NCBI GenBank assembly: GCA_963727245.1
Contig: CAVSFO010000009.1
Span: forward strand, 682,001 to 746,000
Reading direction: 5' to 3'
From: JBKQVT01 sp963727245
GTDB taxonomy: Bacteria > Planctomycetota > Planctomycetia > Pirellulales > Thermoguttaceae
Length of the DNA stretch: 64,000 nt
Below the pieces are notes generated by a model. The model saw only the letters and a program-made list of their open reading frames with translations. It did not search any database and was not told the origin of the DNA. Of this stretch, positions 27,586 through 35,910 are shown one piece after another. A program made the position numbers and the translations under genes. The number at the start of each line of letters is the position of its first letter. The stretch's first letter is position 1.

Positions 27586-28599
27586 ATGATCGAAGCTGCC
27601 CTGGAACTCGTCGAAGCCGGCCGGGACCTGCCGCGGGAGCAGGCTTTCCAGACCATGGGCCTGATCATGGAGGGCCGCTGCGGGGAAGAGGAGATTGCCC
27701 GCTTCCTGGCCGCCCTGCACCGCAAGGGCGAGACGGTGGCGGAAATCGCCGGCGCTGCCCTGGCCTTGCGTCAGCACATGACCCCCATCCGCACCAGCCG
27801 CAGCGACGTGCTGGACACCTGCGGCACCGGCGGCGATCGCTCGGGGACCTTCAACATCAGCACCGCGGCGGCGCTGGTGGCCGCGGCGGCGGGCGTGGCC
27901 GTAGCCAAGCACGGCAACCGCGCCGCCACCAGCCGCAGCGGATCGGCCGACGTGCTGGCGGAACTGGGCGTCAACGTCGACGCCGACGTGGCCCGCGTCC
28001 AGCAGTGCCTGGACGAGTTGGGCGTCTGCTTCTGTTTTGCCCCGCTGTTGCACCGGGCGATGAAGCACGTGGCCGCGGTGCGAAAGAAGCTGGGCACGCC
28101 GACCATTTTCAACATTCTCGGCCCGCTGGCCAATCCGGCCGCCGCGCCGCTGCAAGTGCTGGGCGTGGGGCGGAGCGAGTTGCAGCCCGTGCTGGCCGAG
28201 GCCCTGGCCATGCTCGGTTCCCGGCGGACGCTGGTCGTCCACGGCTGCGACGGCCTGGACGAAGTCACCCTCAGCGGTCCCACCCGGGTGATCGAGGTGT
28301 GCGCAGGCCGGCGGCGGCAGTTTTTTTGGACGCCGGACGATTTCGACCTGCCGCTGGCCGACCTGGGGGCGATGCAGGTTGCCGGCCCGGCCGAAAGCGC
28401 GGCGATGATTCGAGAGGTCCTGGCGGGCGGCCCCGGGCCGGCCCGGGACATCGTCGTGGCCAACGCCGCCGCCGCCCTGTGGACGGCCGGCAAACATGCG
28501 TCCACGGCCGGATGCGCCGCCCTGGCCGCCCAGGCCATCGACGGCGGGGCCGCCGCGGAGTTGTTGGCCCGCTTGGCCGCCCGGACCCAGGCCGATTAG
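27586..28599 (+). CDS. trpD: Anthranilate phosphoribosyltransferase (TrpD)
   Basis: A 337-residue enzyme that transfers phosphoribose from PRPP to anthranilate in tryptophan synthesis. PRPP- and Mg-binding motifs DTCGTGGDRSGTFNIST and KHGNRAATSRSGSADVL are intact, as is the NILGPLANPA block near the anthranilate site. Start ATG 27586. No other trp gene is in the window, so this is an isolated trpD, common in planctomycetes where the trp genes are scattered. Confidence 0.95.
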   Translation: MIEAALELVEAGRDLPREQAFQTMGLIMEGRCGEEEIARFLAALHRKGETVAEIAGAALALRQHMTPIRTSRSDVLDTCGTGGDRSGTFNISTAAALVAAAAGVAVAKHGNRAATSRSGSADVLAELGVNVDADVARVQQCLDELGVCFCFAPLLHRAMKHVAAVRKKLGTPTIFNILGPLANPAAAPLQVLGVGRSELQPVLAEALAMLGSRRTLVVHGCDGLDEVTLSGPTRVIEVCAGRRRQFFWTPDDFDLPLADLGAMQVAGPAESAAMIREVLAGGPGPARDIVVANAAAALWTAGKHASTAGCAALAAQAIDGGAAAELLARLAARTQAD

Positions 28600-28697
28600 C
28601 TTCCCAGGCCGGCCTTCCCAGCGTCTCCCCCAGATGGTAAACTAGAGGTTTCATCGCCATCTTTTGAGACCTGACCCAACAAGCGGAGATTTCCCAC

Positions 28698-28796
28698 GTG
28701 GCCAAACCCGGACGCAAAGCGAAGAAAGCCAACCACGGCAAGCGCCCCGCCAACAGCAAGGCACGCAAGACCAAGCGGCACCTCGTCCGCACCTAA
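28698..28796 (+). CDS. Very small basic protein, ribosomal-protein-like
   Basis: A 32-codon gene with GTG start (28698) and TAA stop, preceded by GGAGA about 9 bp upstream. The product (MAKPGRKAKKANHG...) has 13 Lys/Arg and 2 His in 32 residues and the block KKANHGKRPANSKARK, which resembles short RNA-binding ribosomal proteins such as Thx or other tiny basic subunits. It is too short for routine gene callers. It sits 37 bp ahead of the FabZ-like gene in the same direction. The exact family is not certain; the reading frame, codon choice and ribosome-binding site make it likely to be real. Confidence 0.7.
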   Translation: MAKPGRKAKKANHGKRPANSKARKTKRHLVRT

Positions 28797-28833
28797 GCGG
28801 GAACCGGCACCGGGTGATCGGAAGGAGCGCACT

Positions 28834-29349
28834 GTGGCCAAGAAACAGTTGATCCTGGAATTCGCCGAGTACGACCTGAACCACCTGGTCGCCGGCATCG
28901 AGGAGATTCGTCGTTATAATCCGCAACGCTATGAGATGGAGCAGTTGACGGCCATCTGCTTCGAGGACATGGAGCGGTCGATCTGCGTGGGCTACAAGGA
29001 CCTGGGCCCGAACGAGTTTTGGGCCCGCGGCCACATGCCCGGCATGCCCTTGATGCCCGGCGTCATCATGTGCGAGGCTGCCGCCCAGTTGGCCGCCTAC
29101 TATGCCCGCCGCCACGAGCTCATGGCCGGGATGATGGGCTTCGGCGGCCTGGAAAACGTCCGCTTTCGCGGCGTGGTCCGTCCCGGGGACCGCTTCGTCA
29201 TCGTCTGCCGGTTGCTGAAACTGCGGCGCTCGTTCTTGACCTGCGAGTTCCAGTGTTTCGTCAACCAGGGTACGGTCTGCGAAGGGATCATCAAGGGGAT
29301 CGTCCTGCCGGTCGAGCAGCTCACCGGCGAAGAAGGACCTGGAGAATAA
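28834..29349 (+). CDS. FabZ-like 3-hydroxyacyl-ACP dehydratase
   Basis: A 171-residue HotDog-fold protein. The active-site helix reads GHMPGMPLMPGVIMCEAAAQ with His67 and Glu81 in the FabZ/FabA positions. FabZ removes water from 3-hydroxyacyl-ACP in fatty-acid elongation. The protein has about 20 extra residues at the N-terminus compared with E. coli FabZ and diverged flanks, so it may act on another acyl-ACP or polyketide-like substrate. Start GTG at 28834 after AAGGAG at 28822-28827. Ends 7 bp before a dispersed palindrome. Confidence 0.86.
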   Translation: MAKKQLILEFAEYDLNHLVAGIEEIRRYNPQRYEMEQLTAICFEDMERSICVGYKDLGPNEFWARGHMPGMPLMPGVIMCEAAAQLAAYYARRHELMAGMMGFGGLENVRFRGVVRPGDRFVIVCRLLKLRRSFLTCEFQCFVNQGTVCEGIIKGIVLPVEQLTGEEGPGE

Positions 29350-29355
29350 TACGCT

Positions 29356-29399
29356 GGGGACTGTCCCAATTTTCGTTCGACGAAAATGGGACTGTCCCC
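29356..29399. repeat. GGGGACTGTCCC palindrome, copy 1
   Basis: A 44-bp element: GGGGACTGTCCCAATTTTCG, a short centre, then CGAAAATGGGACTGTCCCC. The two halves are mutually inverted and each carries an inner GGGACTGTCCC palindrome. It fills the space between convergent genes and may act as terminator for both. Confidence 0.9.
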
Positions 29400-29412
29400 T
29401 TCGGAAAGCCCC

Positions 29413-32400
29413 TCATTCTTCTCGCAACGCGCCCAGGAGCGGCTGGCGCATGACGGCGCGGACGGCCGCCAGGCTGGCCAGCAGCCCGGCCGCCAAGATC
29501 ATCGCCAGGGCGCCGGCCAGCGGGGCCCAGGGGATCGTGGCCCCGCGGCCCAACAGGTGCGGCGCGACCGCCACCAGCGCGGCCAGGCCGCCGCAGCCCA
29601 GCCCGAGCCCGAGCAAGAGCAGGTTTTCCAGGACCACCAGTTCCGCCAAGGTCTTCGCCCGAAAGCCGGCGGCGCGGAGCAGGGCCAGCTCGCCGCGACG
29701 CTCCAGCACGTTGCGGAGCTGCACGGCCGCCAGGCCTACGGTCCCCAGCAGCAGGCCCAGCGCCCAGGCTTTGAAAGGTCGACAAGTACGTATTCTGCAC
29801 GGCCAGGAAGCCGGCCAGCCGCTGGGCCGTGGTCTGGCTCGCCAATCCGTAATCGCCCAGCGTCCGCTCCAGGGCCTCTTGGACTTGCCTGGTCTGGGGC
29901 GAAGACGCGCCGGTCGCCGCGGGAATCTCGATGAGGAAGAAGCGATAGCCACTCACCTCGGGGTCGAAGGCCAGCAGGGCCCTTTCCTCGACCAGCAGAT
30001 CGCCCTGGAAAATGCTGTCTGCCAGCAGGGCGGCCACTCGCAAGCGGAGCGTCCGGCCGCGCCCGTCGGCGATTTCATAGTCCTGGCCAAGTCCCTTCCA
30101 GAGCCCCAGCGCGTAATTGGCGGTGTTCTGCTCCAGGATCACGGGCCAGGGGCCAGGGGGAGACTGCGCGTCGGCGGCCGGGCGTGGCGCATCGCTTGCG
30201 GTTTCGCAAAGCCGCCACGGACTGGCACAGCCCTTGGGCACACTGGCCCAAGCGAAGCCGTCATGCCGCACCAGCGGCGGCGTCACGCCCAGCAGCCGCG
30301 GCTGCCGCGGCCGATAAAGGTTCAGACAACTGGCATCGTCGCCGTTGCCGACGCGCAGCGACACGATGTTGCAGCGGGCCAACAGCCGCTCATCCGCCGG
30401 CGAGAAGCCCAGTTGGCGGCGGCCCTCCGGCGTGTTGAGGTCGGCATAGATGGGCAGATCGCTCTGGGCGACCAGGGCGAAACCGCCGTCGCCGCTCCCC
30501 AGTGCCGGCCGCCCCTGCGACGGATCGATCCGGAAGACGCCGACGGCCACGATCAGGAAACAGGCCGCGGCCACCAGGCCCGTGGTGAGCGTGCTGCGGC
30601 CTGGGTTCCGCGCGGCATTGCTGCGGGCCATGCGCAGGAGGTTGCCGCGGCCGACGGCCACGGCGCGCATCGTGGCCCCAGCCCGCAGCCGCACGGCGAC
30701 CAGTGCCAGCAGGGCGCCCAGGGCCGCCGCGCCGGCGCCGAAAAACGCCCCCGCCTGCACATCCTCGCCTAGCGGCGCGATCGCCAGGACCACGGCCGGG
30801 CCGACCACCACGGCGGCCAGAATCCCTTCGATGGCGCGTCGCCGCCAGCGGACTCGCAGCCATGCCGGCGGCCGGAACCAATCCTCGCTGGTCTGGCCCG
30901 CCAGGAGCTGCCGCGGGGCGATGCGCCCCACGCGGCGCATCGACGCCAGGATCGTCAGCACGGCAATCAACAGTCCGGCGGCGTAGCCGATGGCCAGGCT
31001 TTGCGGCGTCACGTAGAGATGCAGAAACGGCGTGACAATGGCGGCCAGCCACCACGTCTGCAAGCCGGCCAACAGCGCCACGGCATAGCCGACGCCGGCG
31101 GCCACGCCCAGTGCGCTGCCGGCCGCGGCCACCAGCAGCCCCTCGGCGGCCAGCAGCCGGCCGACCGCCCGGCGCGAAAAACCGACCGCCAGCAGGATGC
31201 CGATTTCCGCCGCCCGGCGCTCGATCGCCAAGCGAAACAGCAGCGCCACCAGCATGACGGCCGCAAAGATGAGGAAGGAGCTGAAGGCCAGGAACAGGAT
31301 ACTGAACGGCGTGGCCCCGGCCGAGGCGGCCAGCCCCTGCCGCTTCACCGGCTGAAAGACGAAGCCCATCGCCGCCGGGTCCAGGGGGAGCCGGGTCGCA
31401 CCTGCCAAGGGGACAGTCCCATTTTCGTCGAACGAAAATAGGGACAGTCCCCTCGGCTCTTCCTTCCCCCTTCCGCCTTCCGCCTTCCCCCTTGTTTTCT
31501 CGGTGCTCCGCACCGACGTGGTCTGGCCGAAACGGCTGGCCCACAACTGCCGGCCGGTGGTCAGCGAGACAAAGGCCTTGGGCGTGGGACCGTACTGCTT
31601 CCAATACGCCTTGTCGTCGGGGCCGATCCGCCGGCGATCGAACGGGAAGGGGGGATCCCAGGCGAGCATCGTGGGCCGATCGGTCACGCCCGGCAGCGGC
31701 GGTACCAGGGCCCGGTCGTCGGCCGCGCCGCTGAGTTCCACAATGCCCACCAGCCGCAGCGTCACGGAGGTTTCGCGGAAGTCGTCTGCGCCGCGCTTGG
31801 GATCGAAATAGGTGATGCGGACCGCGTCGCCTGGCTGGGCGCCGAGATGCTCGGCCGCCCAGGAGTTGAGCACGATCTGATGGTCGCCCAACGGTGGCAG
31901 CGGTTTCCTGCGGCGGTCGAGAAACGGCCCCAGCGGCGGCGCCGTGGTGAAATCCAGCGCGGCGACCGTCGAGTAGGGGATCGCGCGCCGGCCCACGGCG
32001 ATCTGGTTGGCCAGGTAAACCAGCACCGGCTGAACGAAATCCGCCTTGCCGCGGAGGCCGTCGAGGATCGCCCGCTCCGCCGCCGGCGCGAGAATCATGC
32101 GGTCGGACGTGAGGTTGAGATAGCCGCGGGCGGTCCGCTGGAGCGACAGCCCGTAATCGGCCAACGTGGGCCGCAACAACCGCTGGAGCGTCTCGTGGTC
32201 TTCCGGCGTGGGAAGCCCTTCGGCGGAATTGCCGGCAACCAGCAGGGCATTGACGCGATCCGGCTGCCGCAGTCGCGTTTGCAGGGTGCTCAGCGAAACG
32301 TAGGCATTGCGGGGCTGCTGCTGGTTGGGCCGCAGCGTGAAACCGCCTAGCCCTGCCGCCGGGATGATGCCCGAGACGGTCAGCCGCTGGCCGAGGATCG

Positions 32401-32902
32401 TCTCGCGTTTTCGCCCCAGGGTGCTGTCGGCAGGGATGGTGCCGGGCTTGGGCAAGTGCACGATCACGGCGTCGCCGACGCGCACCCCGAGTTGCTCGGC
32501 CGCCGGTTGGTTGAGCACGATTTCGCGTGGACCCGGCAGGCGGACGCCCGGAGTGTCCGCGGCACCTTGAGGCAAGCCCAGCTCCCAGAACCGCTCGTCG
32601 CTGCCGATGAGGTTGACCTGGTTTGCCCGGGCGGGCGACTGCGGATCGGCGTTTTCCAGGCTGGCCCGAAGGAGGATGACCGGCACGGCCGCCGCGGCGC
32701 AGCGGGAGAACCCGGGCTGGGAGGCTAGTTCGTCGGCCAGCTTGGCACGGAAAAAGCGGTCGGCCACGAGGACTTCGTCAATTCGGCCCAGCCGGTCCAA
32801 GGTGAGGCGGCGGAGGCTGCCGCGCATCGAGTCGCCCACCAGCAAGGCCCCCGTCAGCACGGCCGTCCCCACCGCCACGCCGCACGCGACGGCCAGGTTC
32901 AT
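29413..32902 (-). CDS. FtsX-like ABC transporter permease (frameshifted, with in-frame repeat insertions)
   Basis: About 1,160 residues: an N-terminal membrane helix and periplasmic MacB-like domain, two sets of FtsX helices around a second periplasmic domain, and a C-terminal FtsX segment (LGLLLGTVGLAAVQLRNVLERRGELALLRAAGF). Partner of the LolD-type ATPase encoded upstream; likely lipoprotein or envelope-substrate transport. One extra T near 29783 (CCTTTCAAAG) breaks the frame; the last 120 residues continue to a stop at 29413. Dispersed repeats lie in frame at 31409-31490 and 30143-30215. The ATG at 32902 omits about ten residues (FSSLVHHRR) that look native, so the true start may be a non-ATG codon near 32932. 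Confidence 0.86.
30143..30208. repeat. Two repeat families inside the permease gene
   Basis: GGGCCAGGGGCCAGGG at 30143-30160 and a 16/17 match to the RAYT palindrome arm (CGCTTGCGGTTTCGCA, 30193-30208). Both are read through in frame and encode a segment rich in Pro, Ala and Asp within the second periplasmic domain. Confidence 0.75.
31409..31452. repeat. GGGGACTGTCCC palindrome, copy 2, inside the permease gene
   Basis: GGGGACAGTCCCATTTTCG and CGAAAATAGGGACAGTCCCC form the inverted pair. It is followed by GGAAGGCGGAAGGG low-complexity sequence to about 31490. The frame stays open across the whole insertion, giving the residues SLFSFDENGTVPLAG in the protein. Confidence 0.88.
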
Positions 32903-32935
32903 CCGTCGATGATGTACGAGCGAGGAAAAAATAAG

Positions 32936-33207
32936 GCGGAGGGCGGAAGGCGGAGGGCGGAAGGGGGAAGCGGAAAGGGGGAGGGCGGAGGGCGGAAGGC
33001 GGACGGCGGACGGAGAACCCGGCGAGCTCTCCGCCGCGGAGCCTCTGGGTAGCTTCGGCGTTTATACCAATCCCGAATCCCCAATCCCGAATCCCTGCCT
33101 TTCCCCCAATCCCTAACCCCGATCCCTAAATCCCTAAATCCCTAAATCCCTAAATCCCTAAATCCCTAAATCCCTAAATCCCTAAATCCCTAAATCCCTA
33201 AATCCCA
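32936..33207. repeat. GGCGGAGGGCGGAA low-complexity run and TCCCTAAA tandem array
   Basis: Between the permease and ATPase genes lie repeated GGCGGA(G/A)GG units (32936-33010). Then, from 33123 to about 33207, there are about ten copies of the 8-bp unit TCCCTAAA. The array runs into the last codons of the ATPase gene. Confidence 0.85.
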
Positions 33208-33868
33208 GCTTCCCTTCATTGAGTTCGAGCTGCCGGCTCATCATGGCGGCCAGGCGCTGGCTGTGCGTGACGACAATCAAGATCATCGGCTCCTGCTGCT
33301 GCAATTCCAACAGCAGCCTTCCCACCGCGTCGGCGCTGGCGCGGTCGAGATTGCCGGTCGGCTCGTCGGCCAGGACCAGCGCCGGGCCTTGCACCAGGGC
33401 CCGGGCCAGGGCCGCCCGCTGCCGCTGGCCGCCGGAGAGTTCCGCCGGGCGATAGTCCAGTTGCGGGCCCAGGCCGACGCGATCCAGCAGCATCTCGGCG
33501 CGGCGGACGGTCTCGGGCCGGACGGCGCCGGCGGCCACGGCCGGCACCAGCACGTTTTCCAGCACGGAGCATTGCGGCAGCAGGTGATGGTCCTGAAAGA
33601 CGAAGCCGACTTTTCGATTGCGAAAGGCGGCCAACTGTGGCTCGGGGAGTTGGAAGGGGTCTTGGCCGTCCAGCGTGACGCGGCCGCCGCTGGGCGCCAG
33701 CAGCGTGCCCAGGATGTTCAAGAGCGTGCTCTTGCCCGAGCCGCTGGGGCCGGCGATCGCCAGGTTCTCGCCCGACTGCAATTCGAGCGAGACATCGCGG
33801 AGCACCAGCAGCGGCTCGCCCCGCGTAGGAAACTCCTTGCTCAGGTTTTCGACCAGCAGTTTTGACAT
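33182..33868 (-). CDS. ABC transporter ATP-binding protein (LolD/MacB type)
   Basis: A 228-residue ATPase: Walker A GPSGSGKST, Q-loop VFQDHHLL, signature LSGGQRQR, Walker B LVLADEPTGNLD and a switch His in VVTHSQR. Closest in layout to LolD and MacB-type ATPases that drive FtsX permeases. The permease gene lies 279 bp downstream on the same strand, separated by repeats. The last residues (GKLGFRDLGI) are encoded by the TCCCTAAA tandem array, so the native stop has probably been replaced by repeat expansion. Confidence 0.92.
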   Translation of the reverse strand: MSKLLVENLSKEFPTRGEPLLVLRDVSLELQSGENLAIAGPSGSGKSTLLNILGTLLAPSGGRVTLDGQDPFQLPEPQLAAFRNRKVGFVFQDHHLLPQCSVLENVLVPAVAAGAVRPETVRRAEMLLDRVGLGPQLDYRPAELSGGQRQRAALARALVQGPALVLADEPTGNLDRASADAVGRLLLELQQQEPMILIVVTHSQRLAAMMSRQLELNEGKLGFRDLGI

Positions 33869-33907
33869 TCTCGGCCGCGCCCCGGCTGTTTGCCCTGGGC
33901 GGTCTCT

Positions 33908-34348
33908 TCACGACAAGTTGGGGTGCTTCTTGGCAATCCAAGCCTTCACGGTTGCCTGGAGGCGTCTGACTTTGGCGATGAGTTCATCAGCTTCGGTGTC
34001 GCTGACGAGTCCTGCGGCATCGTAGCTGATTTCGTTCCGCTTGCGGCGGCAACGTTCAAGATAGGAAGCCGTGGGGGCGATGCTCTGTCCCATCGCCAGT
34101 TTCAACGCGGTCAGCGTGGTGTGATGGGCTCCCTGCCCTTTGACCCGGTAGCCGGCGCAGGCGACGGTCATTTTCGCCAGGAGGAGCCCCGCCTCGTAGG
34201 CCAGGCCGAACTTGTTGTCCGCAGAAAGCCCGGCGGCGGCAACATCCCGCAGGTTGCGATCGACGGCGTCTTGCAGGTGGTGCAGTTCCTGCTTGCTCGT
34301 GACGTGCGGCTCAACGCGGGCCTCGGCGAGCAATGCTTTCCAAGTCAT
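33908..34348 (-). CDS. HEPN-domain toxin of a HEPN/MNT pair
   Basis: A 146-residue helical protein of the HEPN superfamily. The usual catalytic RX4-6H motif appears as RNEISYD near residue 108-114 with Tyr where His is common. HEPN proteins of this kind are RNases or tRNA-targeting toxins held in check, or AMPylated, by the MNT nucleotidyltransferase encoded next door. Its start at 34348 lies inside the antitoxin gene (38-bp overlap), so the two are translationally coupled. Upstream -strand promoter and operators serve both genes. Confidence 0.78.
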   Translation of the reverse strand: MTWKALLAEARVEPHVTSKQELHHLQDAVDRNLRDVAAAGLSADNKFGLAYEAGLLLAKMTVACAGYRVKGQGAHHTTLTALKLAMGQSIAPTASYLERCRRKRNEISYDAAGLVSDTEADELIAKVRRLQATVKAWIAKKHPNLS

Positions 34349-34922
34349 CCTCGGTTCCTATGATGAAAAGCCGCTCCTTGTTCAGAACGGCGCGGAGAAA
34401 GTGGTTCTTGGCGGCAACCTTCCCGCCGAATTCCTCCGCGGTGAACACGCTGGCATTGACGGGCCTCGCCAAACGCTCCTCCAGTGCGTCCAGGACTGGA
34501 GCGAGTTTCGACGGACCGACGGCCCCAATCACGATCAAGTCAACGTCGCTGGAGGACCGTTCTTGGGACGAGGCCACGGACCCGTGGACGAAAGCCACGG
34601 CGATCCTCGACCGCAAAGGCGCCAGGGCGTCGCGCAGCACCTCGACCAGCCCCACGGTCTTGGCGATCATGCCCTGAAGCTCGCCGCGAAAGGGACAGTC
34701 GGGATCGGCCTGGTAATAGACGCGATTGCCTTCGCGGCGGCGCCGCAGGATGCCGGCCGTCACCAACGAGGCCAAGGGGGCTTGCAGACTGGAGGGCCGC
34801 CGGCCCATTTGTTTGGCCAGGTCGCTGAGATACCACCACCGCTCGGGTTGCAGCACGGTGGCTGCCAGGAGCCCCTGGGTGGTCTTGGCCAACAGCGCAT
34901 CGATCGGACTCGATTTACGCAT
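34311..34922 (-). CDS. MNT nucleotidyltransferase antitoxin with N-terminal winged HTH
   Basis: A 203-residue protein: an ArsR-like winged helix (about 12-75, ending RRRREGNRVYYQAD) joined to a minimal nucleotidyltransferase domain with GS at 114-115 and the metal-binding DVD at 126-128 (HGSVASSQERSSSDVDLIV). MNT antitoxins neutralise HEPN toxins, in some cases by AMPylating them; the added HTH means it can repress its own operon directly. The ATG at 34922 is preferred over the in-frame TTG at 34943 because the latter lies between the -10 box and the second operator. Confidence 0.85.
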   Translation of the reverse strand: MRKSSPIDALLAKTTQGLLAATVLQPERWWYLSDLAKQMGRRPSSLQAPLASLVTAGILRRRREGNRVYYQADPDCPFRGELQGMIAKTVGLVEVLRDALAPLRSRIAVAFVHGSVASSQERSSSDVDLIVIGAVGPSKLAPVLDALEERLARPVNASVFTAEEFGGKVAAKNHFLRAVLNKERLFIIGTEDDLESIARRGPR

Positions 34923-34959
34923 ATAACGTAAGAATATACGCAAATTACGTAGAAGTCAA
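34916..34959 (-). promoter_or_regulatory. Promoter with two TACG-N7-CGTA operators for the MNT/HEPN operon
   Basis: On the minus strand TTGACT (34954-34959) and TATTCT (34931-34936) are spaced by 17 bp. Two palindromes, TACGTAATTTGCGTA (34937-34951) in the spacer and TACGTTATATGCGTA (34916-34930) over the start codon, are 21 bp apart centre to centre, two helical turns. They are good candidates for binding by the HTH of the antitoxin. Confidence 0.75.
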
Positions 34960-34984
34960 GGCAGGCTCGGCGCGGAATGATCGA

Positions 34985-35910
34985 TCAGCCGGACCGGCCG
35001 CCCAGTGCCGCGACGCCCAAGCCATAGAAAGTATACTCAACGTCGGCCTGGCTGTCCCAGGCCCCGGCACGGAAACCGCCGCCGGGTTGCTCCAGCGAGC
35101 GGGCAAAACGCACCGCTGCGCCCAGGTCGATCGCGCCGCCGGCGCCCAGGTCGGCCAGCGCGACGACGCCGCTGAAGGTGCTCAACAGGTCGGCCACGGG
35201 CAGCCGCCCGTGCGCCCGCAGCCCGCCGTCGGCCGTCTGCATGGCCGCGAGAAAGTCGATGGCCGCGGCCCGCACCGGTTCCTGCAAGGCGCCGAGCATC
35301 CGCAGCAGTCCCAGCGCGGCGGCGGTGGGGTTCGTGCCGCCCTGGGCGATGGCGCCCAGTTCCGCGAAGCCGCCGTCCGCGCGGCGGCGGGAGAGGACCA
35401 GATCGATGATTGCCTCGGGCCCGTCGGGTGGCAGGCCGGCCATCTCGTAGCAGGCGACTGCCAGGAAGGTCTGGTAAACGCTGCCCTGCGCGCCCGGGCG
35501 CTCTTGGCATATCCGCCGTCCGGGCGGCGGAGCGGCCCGAAGACGTCGAGCACCATCTGCCGGCGGTCGCGGCCGGCCCGGGCGAAGACGTCGCCGCCGC
35601 CGGCCAGTTCCACCCGCGTCGCCCCGCCCAGCAGCGAGACGAACTCGGCCGGCGGCAGCGGCGCTGCGGCACGCGCCGCCAGGAAGTCGCCGGCCCGGCG
35701 GGCCGACTCCGCGGTCAACTGGCCGAGCATGGCCAGGCCGCGCAGCGCGAAACCGGTGTAGTAGACGTCGCTGGGGCCGCGGCGGCCGGCAAAACCGCCG
35801 TCCGCGCCCTGGGCGGCCGCCAGGTAGGCGCCGTGCCGCACGCGCAGCTCGTCCGGCAGTGCCACCGCTCCGCTCCCCAATCGCAGCATCAGCTCGGCTT
35901 GATAGGACAT
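34985..35910 (-). CDS. Prenyltransferase/squalene-oxidase-repeat protein (frameshifted)
   Basis: About 308 residues of alpha/alpha-toroid repeats (GADGGFAGRRGPSDVYYTG; RADGGFAELGAI; TADGGLRAHGR; PGGGFRAG), the fold of protein prenyltransferase beta subunits and terpene cyclases. No DXDD cyclase motif is seen, so it may bind or transfer prenyl groups. Frame breaks near 35500: one frame ends KSARARRAAF, the other resumes as SVYQTFLAVACYEM; one base missing in GCCCGGGCGCGC. The ATG at 35910 overlaps the end of the glycosyltransferase gene by 22 bp, making it the last gene of a four-gene operon. Confidence 0.78.

Noticed and set aside
33123..33207. Telomere-like CCCTAAA repeats
   Set aside because: The unit is 8 bp (TCCCTAAA) and embedded between bacterial genes in a family of intergenic repeats, so it is not a telomere or a contig end.
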